Assembly (NCBI RefSeq): GCF_001557535.2
Contig: NZ_CP014307.1
Location: forward strand, 620,001 to 684,000
DNA length: 64,000 nt
Origin: Burkholderia sp. PAMC 26561
GTDB taxonomy: Bacteria; Pseudomonadota; Gammaproteobacteria; Burkholderiales; Burkholderiaceae
Reading direction: 5' to 3'
The position numbers were made by a program, and so were the translations under genes. How positions within the stretch are numbered: position 1 is the first letter of the stretch; each line of letters begins with the position of its first letter. Below are positions 25,184 to 34,986 of this stretch, piece after piece. Under the pieces are notes generated by a model. That model saw only the letters and a list, made by a program, of their open reading frames with translations. It was not told the DNA's origin and searched no databases.

Positions 25184-25773
25184 GTGCCGCTCCAACAAGC
25201 GATTCCTGCCCAACTTCGTCCGCCTCGCTTGGCACGTCCGGCGTCTTCCGCCCGGCACCTTCAAGCGAGCTTTGCATCATCGTGCTGCTGGCGGAAGAAG
25301 CTCTCAGTGCGCTACACCGCGCGAGATTCCTCAAATCCGCCAACTGAGCAACAAGCTGTCTAGCCGTTCTGCGTTTCATACGCCCTCCCGCAACGCACCA
25401 CATACCTCAGAAAGCACTTTAACTCTATGCCTCCATTACCCGTCGCGGTGTGACTTAGGCAAAATCGCAACAGTTTTTAGCGAGGTAGGTTCGGGGAAGG
25501 TTCAAATCGAAGACGTGCGACAGACGCGTCCTTTGAATGTTTATCGGCAGGCAGGAACCGGGACTTGAGGGAGACGGCGAGTTCCACCGCTTCTTGCTCA
25601 ACGCCAGGCGAAGCGGCGGTGTGAAAACGCGCAGAAATCCTGCTTGGCTACGGGTTATCCCACCCCTACATTCCGCCGCCGCCATGCCGTAAATGAGTCA
25701 GGCATGGCGATCGGCAGCGCCCGACGCCCCACATATTCGTACACACGGTTCAACACAGGCGACGGCGGTAGAC
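25184..25773. other. Long non-coding stretch upstream of the chemoreceptor gene
   Basis: 590 bp. Open frames here (for example 25101-25568 plus strand) have no family-like content or good start signals. No repeat or terminator stands out. The chemoreceptor promoter presumably lies in the last 150 bp. Confidence 0.4.
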
Positions 25774-27327
25774 ATGAATAAGATGACGTTGAATCAAAAG
25801 CTCGGATCGATGATCGCCGTGCTTTGGCTCGGACTTGTGGCGATTGGATTCATAGGAGCGTGGCAAAGCCGTTCTGCCACACTCGATGACCGGCGCGACC
25901 AATTGAAAGCGCTGGTGGCGCAGGGCGCAAGCATGACGGCGCATTTCCAGAGCCTCGCCGCAAACAAGACGATCTCCGAAGACGAAGCGAAAAAGCGCGC
26001 GCTCGATGTCCTCGCTTCCATGCGATACGGTACCGACGGCTACATCTCGGTCAACGACTCGCGCCCCGTCATGATCATGCATCCGATCAAACCCGCGCTG
26101 AACGGCCAGAACCTGGCCAACTTCGCCGATCCCGACGGCAACAAACTGTTCGTCAATATCGTCACCGCGGGTAATTCGACGCCTGAAGGCGGTTTTATCA
26201 GTTACCTGTGGTCGAAGCCCGGCAGCGAAAAGCCAGTGCCGAAGATCAGCTTCGCCAATCACTTCGTGCCGTGGGACTGGTACATCGTGACCGGCATGTA
26301 CACCGACGATATCCAGAGAGCCTTCTACGCGAGCGCATTGCGCTGGTTCGCGATCACGGCGGTGCTCGGCGTGCTGGCGTCGCTCGTCATGTTGCTGGTG
26401 TTGCGCAGTATCAAGCGTGAACTCGGCGGCGATCCGTCCATTGCGGTCAGCGCGGCGCAACGCATTGCACGCGGCGACCTGACCACGCATGTACCGCTTG
26501 CCGCAGGCGATTCACACAGCCTGATGTACGCACTGAGCGAGATGCAAAGCGGTTTGGTCGAGACCGTATCGCGGGTTCGTGCCGGAACCGAGAATATCAA
26601 CGTGGGGGCATCGGAGATTGCTGCAGGCAACACCGACTTGTCGCAGCGCACCGAGCAGCAAGCCGCCGCGCTCGTGCAGACGGCATCGAGCATGGACGAG
26701 ATGACGGCAAACGTGAAGCAGAACGCCGATAGCGCCACGCAAGCGGCGAAACTCGCGGGCGAAGCCGCCGATGTCGCCCAGCGCGGCAGCGGCGTGGTCG
26801 AAGAAGTGATCCACACCATGACGCGCATCACCGAAAGCTCGAAGCAGATTGGCGACATCATCGGCGTGATCGACGGCATTGCGTTCCAGACGAATATCCT
26901 CGCATTGAACGCAGCCGTTGAAGCGGCTCGGGCAGGCGAGCAAGGACGTGGCTTCGCGGTCGTGGCGGCGGAAGTGCGCAGCCTCGCGCAGCGTTCGGCG
27001 ACGGCTGCGAAAGAGATCAAGGCGCTGATCGGGACGTCGACGGATACGGTGAAAGAGGGGGCGTCGCTGGTATCGAACGCGGGCGCGACGATGGGCGAGA
27101 TCGTGAGCTCGGTGCGTCGCGTGAACGAGATCCTCGATGAAATCAGCCACGCTTCCAACGAGCAAAGCGCGGGCATCGAACAGGTGAACCGTGCGGTGGG
27201 CGAGATGGATCAGGTGACGCAGCAGAACGCGGCGCTGGTTGAAGAGGCAGCGGCCGCGGCGCATTCACTGAAGGATCAGGTCGATGTGCTGCGCGAAGCG
27301 ATCGGAAGTTTTTCGCTGCCGGCTTGA
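25774..27327 (+). CDS. Methyl-accepting chemotaxis protein with Cache sensor
   Basis: Transmembrane chemoreceptor. Start ATG 25774 gives [20 protein letters not shown], the first membrane helix (about 11-30). The periplasmic part (about 35-185) is a single Cache domain: [51 protein letters not shown]. The second helix is about 190-210, then HAMP ([11 protein letters not shown]) and the signalling coiled coil with the invariant hairpin tip ([20 protein letters not shown], then [19 protein letters not shown]). Length 517 aa. The C-terminus ends SLPA with no CheR-binding pentapeptide. Cache ligands are often small carboxylates; which one is unknown. Confidence 0.92.
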   Translation: MNKMTLNQKLGSMIAVLWLGLVAIGFIGAWQSRSATLDDRRDQLKALVAQGASMTAHFQSLAANKTISEDEAKKRALDVLASMRYGTDGYISVNDSRPVMIMHPIKPALNGQNLANFADPDGNKLFVNIVTAGNSTPEGGFISYLWSKPGSEKPVPKISFANHFVPWDWYIVTGMYTDDIQRAFYASALRWFAITAVLGVLASLVMLLVLRSIKRELGGDPSIAVSAAQRIARGDLTTHVPLAAGDSHSLMYALSEMQSGLVETVSRVRAGTENINVGASEIAAGNTDLSQRTEQQAAALVQTASSMDEMTANVKQNADSATQAAKLAGEAADVAQRGSGVVEEVIHTMTRITESSKQIGDIIGVIDGIAFQTNILALNAAVEAARAGEQGRGFAVVAAEVRSLAQRSATAAKEIKALIGTSTDTVKEGASLVSNAGATMGEIVSSVRRVNEILDEISHASNEQSAGIEQVNRAVGEMDQVTQQNAALVEEAAAAAHSLKDQVDVLREAIGSFSLPA

Positions 27328-27358
27328 AGGTAGTCTGGACGCGAGCTTCTGGTGCTGG

Positions 27359-27859
27359 TCACGTCCAGAATCCCTCGTGCACGACGGCCGCTTCATCTTC
27401 AATAAGCGGCCCGACCACGCTCACCTTCCGCTGCCCTCGCGCGAACACCTCGCGGCATGGCAGCGAGAAGGTCGGGTTTTCCGGATGAGCGCCGGTAATC
27501 TCGAGCAAACGCCGCTCGGACATTGCATACACGACACGTCCGATATTGCACCAATAGATCGCGCCCGAACACATGCAGCACGGCTCGGCATTCGTATAGA
27601 GCGTGCACTTCAGCAACTGCTCCGGCGACAGCTCCTTCGCCGCCTGCGCGGCGGCGCGCAACTCGGCATGCTGCGTGGGGTCGCCTAGCGGTGGCATGGA
27701 ATTGTTGCCCGCTTGCCCGACGATCCGGCCGTGTTCGTCGGCTATGAGCGCGGCGAACGGATGCCGTCCATCACGTCTCGACTTCTCCGATAACGCGATC
27801 ACCTCGCGCAGCAGCGCCATGTCCCGTTCGTTTGCGTTTGCATTTGTATTTTCGTTCAT
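27359..27859 (-). CDS. Nucleoside/guanine deaminase of the cytidine-deaminase superfamily
   Basis: Zinc deaminase: catalytic HAE (TQHAELRAAAQAAK) and PCCMCSGAIYWCNIGRVVY, giving the His/Cys/Cys zinc site with the proton-shuttling Glu. The PCxxC-SGAIYW form and the 166-aa length fit guanine/nucleoside deaminases rather than TadA. It would deaminate a free purine or nucleoside, releasing ammonia. The N-terminus is a run of Asn (MNENTNANANERDMAL), unusual but harmless. It lies 14 bp before the end of the esterase gene on the same strand, so it is the last gene of a possible three-gene unit with the esterase and CopG genes. Confidence 0.85.
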   Translation of the reverse strand: MNENTNANANERDMALLREVIALSEKSRRDGRHPFAALIADEHGRIVGQAGNNSMPPLGDPTQHAELRAAAQAAKELSPEQLLKCTLYTNAEPCCMCSGAIYWCNIGRVVYAMSERRLLEITGAHPENPTFSLPCREVFARGQRKVSVVGPLIEDEAAVVHEGFWT

Positions 27860-27873
27860 GGTGTCCTTTTCCT

Positions 27874-28878
27874 TTAGCCGCGTACTGGATAATCGAGGAA
27901 AAAGCGCATCATGGCCGCGCTGGCGTCAGGGCCGGTTGCATCGGTGTACGAACCTCGTGCACTTCCACCTGCCCACGCGTGCGGCGCGCCATGGATGAGC
28001 CATAGTTCGGCATCCACGCCATCGGCGGATTTCACGCGTTCCACGGTGCTCTTGCGCTTGCCCGGCTCGGCGCTTGCGGCTTCATCGAACACCACGGCCT
28101 GGCCGCCGAACGCACGCAATAATTCCGCGGCATTCGATGGATGCACGGTGGTATCGGCGTCTCCGTGAAAGACGATCATCGGCCGTTTTGGCGATTCGAT
28201 ATCGCGGGCGCTCACAGACTTCCCGCCGCGCATGGCCGCGAGCGCCGACGGCAGATCGTGTGCGGAACCCGCCGCAAGCCCGGAATGCACGCACGCCGCG
28301 GCGTAAAGATCGGGATATGCGCGGATCATGATCGCGGCCATTGCGCCGCCCGCCGACAAACCCGCCACATACACACGCGCCGGATCGACGGCGTACTTCG
28401 CCATCACCTCGCGCGTGATGCCCGCGATCAACGATGGCTCTCCCGAGTCGCGCCGCTGATCGGCCGGCTTGAACCAGTTCCAGCACTTCGATGCATTCGC
28501 CTGCTGCGGCTGCACGGGATACACGACGATGCACCCATCGCGCTCGGCCAGTGCGTTCATCTGCGTGCCGGCGGCGAAATCATCGGCGTCTTGCGTGCAG
28601 CCGTGGAGCATCACGACGAGCGGCATTGGTTGGCCGTTGTACTTCGTCGGCACATACAACTTGTATGTCCGCAGTCCCGCCGCGTTCGCATGGGTATGCG
28701 TGCTGAACGTGCCGGACGTTTGTGCGGGCGGCGTGTCCGCTGTGAACGCTTGCTGCGCGTGCGGTGCATGCGCTCCCAGTGCGCGCTGCAGCGCCGCGGT
28801 CGCTTCCTTCGGGCCGCGTGTGCGCAGCAACTTCATTGCATCCTGCATGGAGTGCAGGAATCCGTCGTCGAGTTTCAT
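27874..28878 (-). CDS. PHB-depolymerase-type esterase
   Basis: Alpha/beta-hydrolase of the esterase_PHB family (334 aa). Catalytic Ser is in GLSAGGAMAAIM, with Asp and His expected at ADGVDAELW/HGDADTTVHP and HGAPHAWAGG; the oxyanion part is PLVVMLHGCTQDADDF. No signal peptide, unlike secreted PHB depolymerases, so it is probably a cytoplasmic esterase acting on short polyesters, feruloyl esters or similar. The N-terminus (KLDDGFLHSMQDAMKLLRTR) is an added helical region seen in Burkholderia homologues. A CopG regulator is 29 bp upstream in the same direction. Confidence 0.85.
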   Translation of the reverse strand: MKLDDGFLHSMQDAMKLLRTRGPKEATAALQRALGAHAPHAQQAFTADTPPAQTSGTFSTHTHANAAGLRTYKLYVPTKYNGQPMPLVVMLHGCTQDADDFAAGTQMNALAERDGCIVVYPVQPQQANASKCWNWFKPADQRRDSGEPSLIAGITREVMAKYAVDPARVYVAGLSAGGAMAAIMIRAYPDLYAAACVHSGLAAGSAHDLPSALAAMRGGKSVSARDIESPKRPMIVFHGDADTTVHPSNAAELLRAFGGQAVVFDEAASAEPGKRKSTVERVKSADGVDAELWLIHGAPHAWAGGSARGSYTDATGPDASAAMMRFFLDYPVRG

Positions 28879-28907
28879 TATTTTTCCAGTAGTAGCTGTT
28901 GGAGCGC

Positions 28908-29324
28908 TCAGCCGATCCGGCCGGCCAGCGCTGCTTTCACCGCCGGCGATGCGTGGAATGCGCCAAGCACGACTATCGATGCAATCGTTTCCAGCGCGAG
29001 TTCAGGCGTGACGTCGGCGGCGATGCTCGCAAGTCCTAGCACCTGGATATCGAAACGCTCGCCCGCATCACGCGCGGCTTCCAGATCGTGTTTCGAAAAG
29101 TGCTGCATGCCGAGCACCAGCGCGCGGCGGGTAACGGTTTCGTTCACGACGTTCGCATGCGTCGCAAGCTGGTTGCGAATCGCCGTGCGAATCAGGTCCG
29201 TGCGGTTTGAATAAAAGCCTTCTTCGACCAGCAAGTCGATCTGCCCGAGGTCGATCGGGCCCAGATTGATCGTGATCTTCTCAGTCTCGCCGCCTTTCGG
29301 CCGGACCACTTCAAGTTTCTGCAT
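28908..29324 (-). CDS. CopG/ribbon-helix-helix regulator
   Basis: Regulator with an N-terminal RHH fold: strand EKITINLGPIDLGQIDLLVE and the helices FYSNRTDLIRTAIRNQLATH, a pattern like ParD/CopG. The remaining ~80 residues (TRRALVLGMQHFSKHDLEAA and later helices) form an extra helical domain. The gene precedes the esterase by 29 bp, so it likely regulates that unit and itself. A palindrome that could be its operator lies 21 bp upstream of its start. Size 138 aa. Confidence 0.82.
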   Translation of the reverse strand: MQKLEVVRPKGGETEKITINLGPIDLGQIDLLVEEGFYSNRTDLIRTAIRNQLATHANVVNETVTRRALVLGMQHFSKHDLEAARDAGERFDIQVLGLASIAADVTPELALETIASIVVLGAFHASPAVKAALAGRIG

Positions 29325-29345
29325 TGCTCTATTTTCCTTCCCATT

Positions 29346-29363
29346 ACCATCCCATTAGATGGT
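29346..29363. promoter_or_regulatory. Candidate CopG operator
   Basis: Inverted repeat ACCATC (29346-29351) - CCATTA - GATGGT (29358-29363), overlapping a direct repeat of CCATTA (29341-29346 and 29352-29357). Position and spacing suit binding of RHH dimers and autoregulation. Confidence 0.6.
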
Positions 29364-29693
29364 TATAGGCTGGTTTTTGCATCGCGTCAAATTTTTTCAG
29401 ATTTTTAGGCGCAAAAACCGCAATGCGGTACATCGGGAACGGCCAATGCTGAAGTCAATCCCGTAGTCCTTTTCTTTACCCTCGCGGTGACGTCGCCGCG
29501 AGTTCGCCAGAGCATTGCAGATGCTTTGAGATCCGGGCGCCCTTCATTGGGTGTAACGCGTTTTGGAGTGCGTTACCGTCCGGAGCAACTCGACATGTCC
29601 GGTCTGTTTTTTCGTCGCGATGATTCGCGGGCGTAGACACGTCTGTGAAAAACACGACGCCATGCTTCGACTAACCTCAAAGGAGATTCACCC
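29364..29693. other. Divergent intergenic region (CopG gene / catalase)
   Basis: 330 bp with no gene. It must hold the promoter of the manganese catalase; a T-rich stretch is at 29388-29407. Nothing else stands out. Confidence 0.4.
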
Positions 29694-30575
29694 ATGTTCG
29701 TACATAACAAACGCCTGCAGTACACAGTGCGCGTCGCAGCGCCGAATCCTGGTCTCGCCAACCTGATGCTCGAGCAATTCGGCGGGTCGCAAGGCGAACT
29801 CGCGGCCGCATGCCGGTACTTCACGCAAGCAGTCGGTGAAGACGATCCGGGCCGCAAGGACCTTCTGTTCGACATCGCCACTGAAGAGCTAAGCCACCTC
29901 GAGATCATCGGTTCGATCGTCGCGATGCTGAACAAAGGCGCCAAGGGCCAGCTTGCTGAAGGCGTGGAAGAGGAAGCCGAGCTTTACCGCTCGCTGACGG
30001 GCAACGGCAACGACTCGCACATCACGTCGCTGCTTTATGGCGGCGGTCCCGCGCTGACGAGTTCGGCCGGGGTTCCCTGGACGGCTGCCTATATCGACAC
30101 GATTGGCGAGCCGACTGCCGATCTGCGTTCGAACATTGCAGCCGAAGCGCGCGCAAAGATCGTCTACGAACGCCTGATCAATCTCACCGACGACCCGGGC
30201 ATCCGCGACACGCTCGGCTTCCTGATGACGCGCGAAATCGCGCACCAGAAGTCGTTCGAGAAGGCGTTGCACTCCATCCAGCCGAATTTCCCGCAAGGAA
30301 AGTTGCCGGGCAAGCCCGAATTCACAAGCGTGTACTACAACATGTCGCAAGGCACGGAACCGGCGTTGCGCGGACCGTGGAACGAAGGCGGCGACTGGAA
30401 GTTCGTGGAAGATCCGCAGCCGGCCGTGGACGGCGGTGACGGACTGGCAAGCGTTGGGGTATCGGAAGCAGACATCGATGTGCTGCAGGCCATGGCCGCA
30501 CGCACGGCATCAGATCCGAGTTCGGATCCGACGACGGGCGCCGATCTGGGATCGGGTCAGGCGATGGTGTCGTAA
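29694..30575 (+). CDS. Manganese (non-haem) catalase
   Basis: Decomposes hydrogen peroxide with a dimanganese centre. The metal ligands are visible in the ferritin-like bundle: Glu35 (GSQGELAAACRYF), Glu65 and His68 (ATEELSHLEIIG), Glu151 (IAAEARAKIVYE) and His184 with Glu181 (TREIAHQKSFEKAL). The product is 293 aa. The extra C-terminal tail after about 255 (DVLQAMAARTASDPSSDPTT) is low-complexity and acidic. A strong terminator follows, so it is a single gene, probably stress-induced. Cytoplasmic; no signal peptide. Confidence 0.93.
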   Translation: MFVHNKRLQYTVRVAAPNPGLANLMLEQFGGSQGELAAACRYFTQAVGEDDPGRKDLLFDIATEELSHLEIIGSIVAMLNKGAKGQLAEGVEEEAELYRSLTGNGNDSHITSLLYGGGPALTSSAGVPWTAAYIDTIGEPTADLRSNIAAEARAKIVYERLINLTDDPGIRDTLGFLMTREIAHQKSFEKALHSIQPNFPQGKLPGKPEFTSVYYNMSQGTEPALRGPWNEGGDWKFVEDPQPAVDGGDGLASVGVSEADIDVLQAMAARTASDPSSDPTTGADLGSGQAMVS

Positions 30576-30584
30576 CGCACCAAG

Positions 30585-30617
30585 GCCCTTCCAGCACACA
30601 CTGGAAGGGCTTTTTTT
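30585..30617 (+). terminator. Rho-independent terminator after catalase
   Basis: 10-bp stem GCCCTTCCAG (30585-30594) and CTGGAAGGGC (30601-30610), CACACA loop, then seven T. Confidence 0.93.
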
Positions 30618-30620
30618 CGT

Positions 30621-31931
30621 CTACGCTTCGCCTCGTTCTGCCACAACGCGCTTCACCATGAACCAGTAGAACAGCGCGGAACATCCCGCTATCACGCCGC
30701 CTGAAATCAGCGCGATGGTGTACGAACCGGTTCTATCGACAATAAACCCTGCCACCACCGGCGAGAACGCACCGCCAAAATAACCGCCGAAATTCTGGAT
30801 CGCGCTCACGGAGGCAACCATCGACTTGGGCGCGACATCCGACGCCAGCGCCCATGCCGCACCAATGATCGCGGCAAGGAACGCGAGGCCGAGCGTCATC
30901 AGCGTGATCGTCATTCCCAACGAGTCGACGAACGGAATCGCCACCGCCGAAATGGCAGCGCCGATCGCGCAGATCACGATCCACATGCGCTTCGCATCGA
31001 TAGGCGTCGCCATGCCGCGATCGACCATTTTCTTCGTCAGATACCCGACGATGATTTCCCCCACGGCGCCGCCAATCCACGGAATGCTGGCGTAAAAACC
31101 GAGCTGTACGAACGAAATGTGGAAGCGATCGAGCAGGTACAAAGGCAGGAAAACCAGGAACAAATTCCACAACCAGATCGCGCAGAAGTAGCCGAGGATC
31201 ATGCCCCAGACGCTGCGATGCGTGAACAAGCCGCGCCACTCGTGCGTAGAGTTGCTGATGGACCGTTCGCGCCCGCCGCCGCCCGCTTCTATGTACGCAA
31301 ATTCCTCTTTCGAAAGCCGCTTGCTTTGCTCCGGATTGCGATAAAAAAGCAGGAAGACGATCGCGAACACAATACCGACTGCACCCGCCACGTGAAAAAG
31401 CGAGCGCCATCCGAATGCAACCATCAGCGCAACGAGCACGGCAGGCGCGAGCGCCGGTCCCCATTTAGATGACGAATCCCAGATCCCCGTCGCAAAACCA
31501 CGTTCCTTGTTCGGAAACCACGCGGCCGTGATTTTTGCCGAAGTCGGCCAGCATGGCGCTTCGCCGACCGCAAGCAGCGCGCGCATCACGAGCAACCCGC
31601 TCACCGATCCCACCACGCCGGTCATGTAGGTCGCGACGCTCCACCAGATCATCGCGACTGCATACGCTTTTTTCGCGCCGAACCGGTCGATGACCCATCC
31701 CGCCGGCAACTGCATCACGGCATAGGTCCACGCGAAGACGGTGCCGAGCAGACCAATCTGCGTCCGCGACAAACCCAGTTCCCGGATCATTTCCGGCGCT
31801 GCAATGGAAAGACTTGCGCGGTCGATGTAATTGATGATGCCGCCGGCCACCAGCCAGATCAGCACGGTCCATCGGAAGTTCATGCTGGTTTTACTTGCAA
31901 CGACTGCAGGGGATCCCAGCTTCTCGGCCAC
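30621..31931 (-). CDS. MFS transporter, anion:cation symporter (ACS) type
   Basis: Twelve-helix carrier of the ACS group (glucarate/galactonate/phthalate type). Signatures: NYIDRASLSIAAPEMIRELG at helix 1, WVIDRFGAKKAYAVAMIWWS in loop 2-3, ALLAVGEAPCWPTSAKITAA and WFPNKERGFATGIWDSSSK in helices 4-5. The 436-aa length is standard. It would import a sugar acid or aromatic acid with protons. Single gene; the adjacent genes (DAHP synthase, catalase) give no substrate clue. An in-window sugar-acid cluster exists at 54-57 kb but is far away. Confidence 0.83.
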   Translation of the reverse strand: MAEKLGSPAVVASKTSMNFRWTVLIWLVAGGIINYIDRASLSIAAPEMIRELGLSRTQIGLLGTVFAWTYAVMQLPAGWVIDRFGAKKAYAVAMIWWSVATYMTGVVGSVSGLLVMRALLAVGEAPCWPTSAKITAAWFPNKERGFATGIWDSSSKWGPALAPAVLVALMVAFGWRSLFHVAGAVGIVFAIVFLLFYRNPEQSKRLSKEEFAYIEAGGGGRERSISNSTHEWRGLFTHRSVWGMILGYFCAIWLWNLFLVFLPLYLLDRFHISFVQLGFYASIPWIGGAVGEIIVGYLTKKMVDRGMATPIDAKRMWIVICAIGAAISAVAIPFVDSLGMTITLMTLGLAFLAAIIGAAWALASDVAPKSMVASVSAIQNFGGYFGGAFSPVVAGFIVDRTGSYTIALISGGVIAGCSALFYWFMVKRVVAERGEA

Positions 31932-32098
31932 GTCCGGCTCCTCGTCTACGCGATTGAACGTCCTTTTTTGGGACGCGAAGAGTCACACTATATTCAGCAC
32001 GCGCTTCACATTACAGCCGCGTTAACCCGCCCGGGAACGCTCGGAGACCGGCACAAATGCGATAATCGCAGGCTATGCCCAGTTTCGGAGAACCCACA

Positions 32099-33217
32099 AT
32101 GAGCCGCCTCGACAACCCATTCCACGACCAGGAGGCCGGCCGGGCCGACGCGACCCAGGACACCACGCGCATCGACGATGTCCGCATCGGCGCCGTCCGT
32201 CCGCTGATCTCGCCCGCGCTATTGCAAGACGACCTGCCCGTGACGCCGTCCGTGCAGACGCTGGTCGAACAAAGCCGCGTCGAGATCGCCAATATCCTGC
32301 AAGGACGGGATGACCGTCTGGTCGTCGTGGTCGGACCGTGCTCCATCCACGATCACGATCAGGCGATCGCATATGCGCAACTTTTGAAAACCGCCGCCGA
32401 CGCACTACGCGACGATTTGCTGATCGTCATGCGCGTGTATTTCGAAAAGCCGCGCACGACAGTAGGCTGGAAGGGTTACATCAACGACCCCTTGCTCGAT
32501 GGCACTTTCCGCATCAATGAAGGCCTGCGCCGCGCGCGTCAGTTGCTGCTCGATATCGGCAACATGGGGCTGCCCACCGGCACGGAATTCCTCGACCTGC
32601 TGAGCCCGCAATACATTGCGGATCTGATCGCGTGGGGCGCAATCGGCGCGCGCACGACCGAAAGCCAGAGTCATCGGCAACTGGCATCAGGCCTGAGCTG
32701 CCCGATCGGATTCAAGAACGGCACCGACGGCGGCGTGCAGATAGCAGCAGACGCAATCGTCGCGGCCGCCGCCAGCCACGCGTTCATGGGCATGACGAAG
32801 ATGGGCATGGCCGCCATCTTCGAAACGCGCGGCAACGCGGACGCACACGTCATCCTGCGCGGCGGCAAGAAAGGTCCGAACTACGATCGCGAAGGCGTGG
32901 CTGCGGCCTGCGCCGCGTTGAAGGACGTGGGCTTGCGTGAGCAGGTGATGATCGATTGCTCGCATGCAAACTCGGGCAAGTCACATCTGCGTCAGGTCGA
33001 AGTAGGCGAAGACATTGCGCGTCAATTGAACGATGGCGACAAGCGGATCATCGGTGTGATGATCGAAAGTCATCTCGAAGAGGGACGGCAGGACCTGAAG
33101 CCGGGTGTGCCGTTGCGCCGGGGTGTATCGATTACCGACGCATGTCTCGCATGGACGCAGACCGAGCCCGTTTTGCAGACGCTCGCCGCAGCGGTGCGCG
33201 AGCGTCGCAAGCACTGA
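32099..33217 (+). CDS. aroG: 3-deoxy-7-phosphoheptulonate (DAHP) synthase, class I
   Basis: First enzyme of the shikimate pathway, joining PEP and erythrose-4-phosphate. The start at ATG 32099 (GGAG 9 nt upstream) is preferred over a Met 8 codons earlier. Key features: VVVVGPCSIHDHDQAIAYA, KPRTTVGWKGYINDPLL, GARTTESQSHRQLASGLSCP, IGFKNGTDGG and IDCSHANSGKSHLRQ, including the conserved Cys/His/Asp/Glu metal site. Product 372 aa. Such enzymes are usually feedback-inhibited by Phe or Tyr; the type cannot be told here. A long stable hairpin sits after the gene. Which paralogue (AroF/G/H) is not settled; the symbol is by family. Confidence 0.92.
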   Translation: MSRLDNPFHDQEAGRADATQDTTRIDDVRIGAVRPLISPALLQDDLPVTPSVQTLVEQSRVEIANILQGRDDRLVVVVGPCSIHDHDQAIAYAQLLKTAADALRDDLLIVMRVYFEKPRTTVGWKGYINDPLLDGTFRINEGLRRARQLLLDIGNMGLPTGTEFLDLLSPQYIADLIAWGAIGARTTESQSHRQLASGLSCPIGFKNGTDGGVQIAADAIVAAAASHAFMGMTKMGMAAIFETRGNADAHVILRGGKKGPNYDREGVAAACAALKDVGLREQVMIDCSHANSGKSHLRQVEVGEDIARQLNDGDKRIIGVMIESHLEEGRQDLKPGVPLRRGVSITDACLAWTQTEPVLQTLAAAVRERRKH

Positions 33218-33244
33218 AGATGCGTTGTTAATACATTGATCGAA

Positions 33245-33274
33245 CGACGCGCCGAAACCGTTTTCGGCGCGTCG
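33245..33274 (+). terminator. 13-bp hairpin downstream of the DAHP synthase gene
   Basis: CGACGCGCCGAAA (33245-33257) pairs with TTTCGGCGCGTCG (33262-33274), 4-nt loop. There is no T tract, so termination is plausible but uncertain. Confidence 0.6.
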
Positions 33275-33501
33275 CATGCTGCAGTCCCCGATTCGTCCAC
33301 CGCCCCGCTTCGTACCCTTCCCACTCGTTTCGCGCAGCGCCGCGCAAAAACGCAGCATATTTTCCAGCTTCACAAGCAAATTCATTCGGCATAGACTGGG
33401 TCACAGAGTCGTCTTGCATCAAACGTTTTTCGTAGTGATTCGCAGATCGACCGGCCACGCCGGTTGGGTTCGTATCCAACAACGTAAGCGAGGCGACACT
33501 G

Positions 33502-34965
33502 ATGGCTGATACCAGTTACATGGCGCGCAAGTCGGTCGAAGACATCATCAAGAGTGCTGACGGCGGCGAACGCCCGCTCGCAAAAACACTCGGCGCGCTC
33601 AGCATCACTGCAATGGGCATAGGCGCAATCATCGGCGCAGGAATCTTCGTGCTGACAGGCACCGCCGCCGCTCAGTTCGCCGGGCCAGCCATCATTCTTT
33701 CGTTTGTGCTCGGCGGTGTCGCATGCGCTTTCGTCGGACTTTGTTACTCGGAGCTCGCCGCCATGCTGCCCGTTTGCGGCAGCAGCTACACCTACACGTA
33801 TGCCACGCTCGGAGAAGTGTTTGCGTGGATCATCGGCTGGGACCTGATACTCGAATACGCGATGGGCGCCGCCACGGTCGCGGTCGGATGGTCGGGGTAT
33901 ATCGTGAGCTTGCTGCATAACCTCGGCATGACGATACCGCCGCGCTTTGCCGCCGCTCCCGGCACCATGGTCAAGCTCGCCGATGGCACATCGGTTTCCG
34001 GCCTGGTCAATCTTCCAGCCGTGTTCATCATTGCGGCACTCACGCTGATGCTGGTGATGGGCACCAAGGAATCGGCGCGCCTCAACAATGTGATGGTTGC
34101 GATCAAGTTATTCGTGGTGGTTGCGTTTCTCGCGCTCGGCGTTTTCTTCGTGCATCCCGGTAACTGGCATCCCTTCATTCCGCCCAACACCGGCGAGTTC
34201 GGCAACTTCGGCATGAGCGGAATCTTGCGCGGTTCGGCGGTGGTGTTCTTTGCGTTCATTGGCTTCGACGCCGTTTCCACCGCCGCGCAAGAAGCACGCA
34301 AGCCGCAACGTGACATGCCTATCGGCATTCTCGGGTCGCTCGTCATCTGCACGATCTTGTATATCGCCGTGGCCGGCGTGCTGACAGGTCTCGTGCCTTA
34401 TGGCCAACTGAACGTGCCCGATCCGATCGCCAAGGGCGTCGACGTGATCGGCCTCACGTGGTTCTCCATCCTGATCAAGGTAGGCGCGCTGACCGGGCTG
34501 ACGACCGTGATCCTCGTTTTACTCTACGGCCAGAGCCGCATCTTCTTCACGATGTCGCAAGACGGACTGCTGCCTGGACTGTTCGCGCGGGTTCACCCGC
34601 GGCTGAAGACGCCGCACCTGAGCCAGACGATGATTGGCGCGGTAGTCGCCGTCGTCGCCGCCTTTACGCCGATCAATGTGCTGGGCGAGATGGTCAGCAT
34701 CGGGACGCTGTTCGCGTTCGTGCTCGTATGCGGCGCGGTGATCTACCTGCGGCGCAGCGACTCGGGCGCAAACCGGCCGTTTCGCGTGCCGGGCGTACCT
34801 ATCGTGCCGATTCTCGGCATCCTCTTCTGCTTGTTGCTCATGACGGGTCTGCCGCTCGTCACGTGGATGCGGCTTGTCGTCTGGCTGGTGATCGGACTCG
34901 TGATCTACGTCTCGTACGGTCGCAATCACTCACGCCTGCGGCATCCGGAGACGCACGCCAAATAG
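33502..34965 (+). CDS. Amino-acid permease (APC superfamily, CAT-like)
   Basis: Membrane transporter of the amino acid-polyamine-organocation superfamily, cationic-amino-acid (YfnA/CAT) subgroup. The 487-aa chain has ~12-13 helices; the first is GIGAIIGAGIFVLTGTAAAQ, the signature of the family, followed by VCGSSYTYTYATLGEVFAWI and, in the middle, AFIGFDAVSTAAQEARKPQR. The loop RIFFTMSQDGLLPGLFARVH is also characteristic. Import of a neutral or basic amino acid is likely, but the substrate is not defined. It ends 21 bp from a convergent cold-shock gene. Confidence 0.88.
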   Translation: MADTSYMARKSVEDIIKSADGGERPLAKTLGALSITAMGIGAIIGAGIFVLTGTAAAQFAGPAIILSFVLGGVACAFVGLCYSELAAMLPVCGSSYTYTYATLGEVFAWIIGWDLILEYAMGAATVAVGWSGYIVSLLHNLGMTIPPRFAAAPGTMVKLADGTSVSGLVNLPAVFIIAALTLMLVMGTKESARLNNVMVAIKLFVVVAFLALGVFFVHPGNWHPFIPPNTGEFGNFGMSGILRGSAVVFFAFIGFDAVSTAAQEARKPQRDMPIGILGSLVICTILYIAVAGVLTGLVPYGQLNVPDPIAKGVDVIGLTWFSILIKVGALTGLTTVILVLLYGQSRIFFTMSQDGLLPGLFARVHPRLKTPHLSQTMIGAVVAVVAAFTPINVLGEMVSIGTLFAFVLVCGAVIYLRRSDSGANRPFRVPGVPIVPILGILFCLLLMTGLPLVTWMRLVVWLVIGLVIYVSYGRNHSRLRHPETHAK

Positions 34966-34986
34966 TCAGGCGGCGCGGCGAGACAC

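Noticed and set aside
25101..25568. 155-codon frame on the plus strand
   Set aside because: Cys/Arg/Ser-rich content, no convincing start site and overlaps a better-supported minus-strand small gene.
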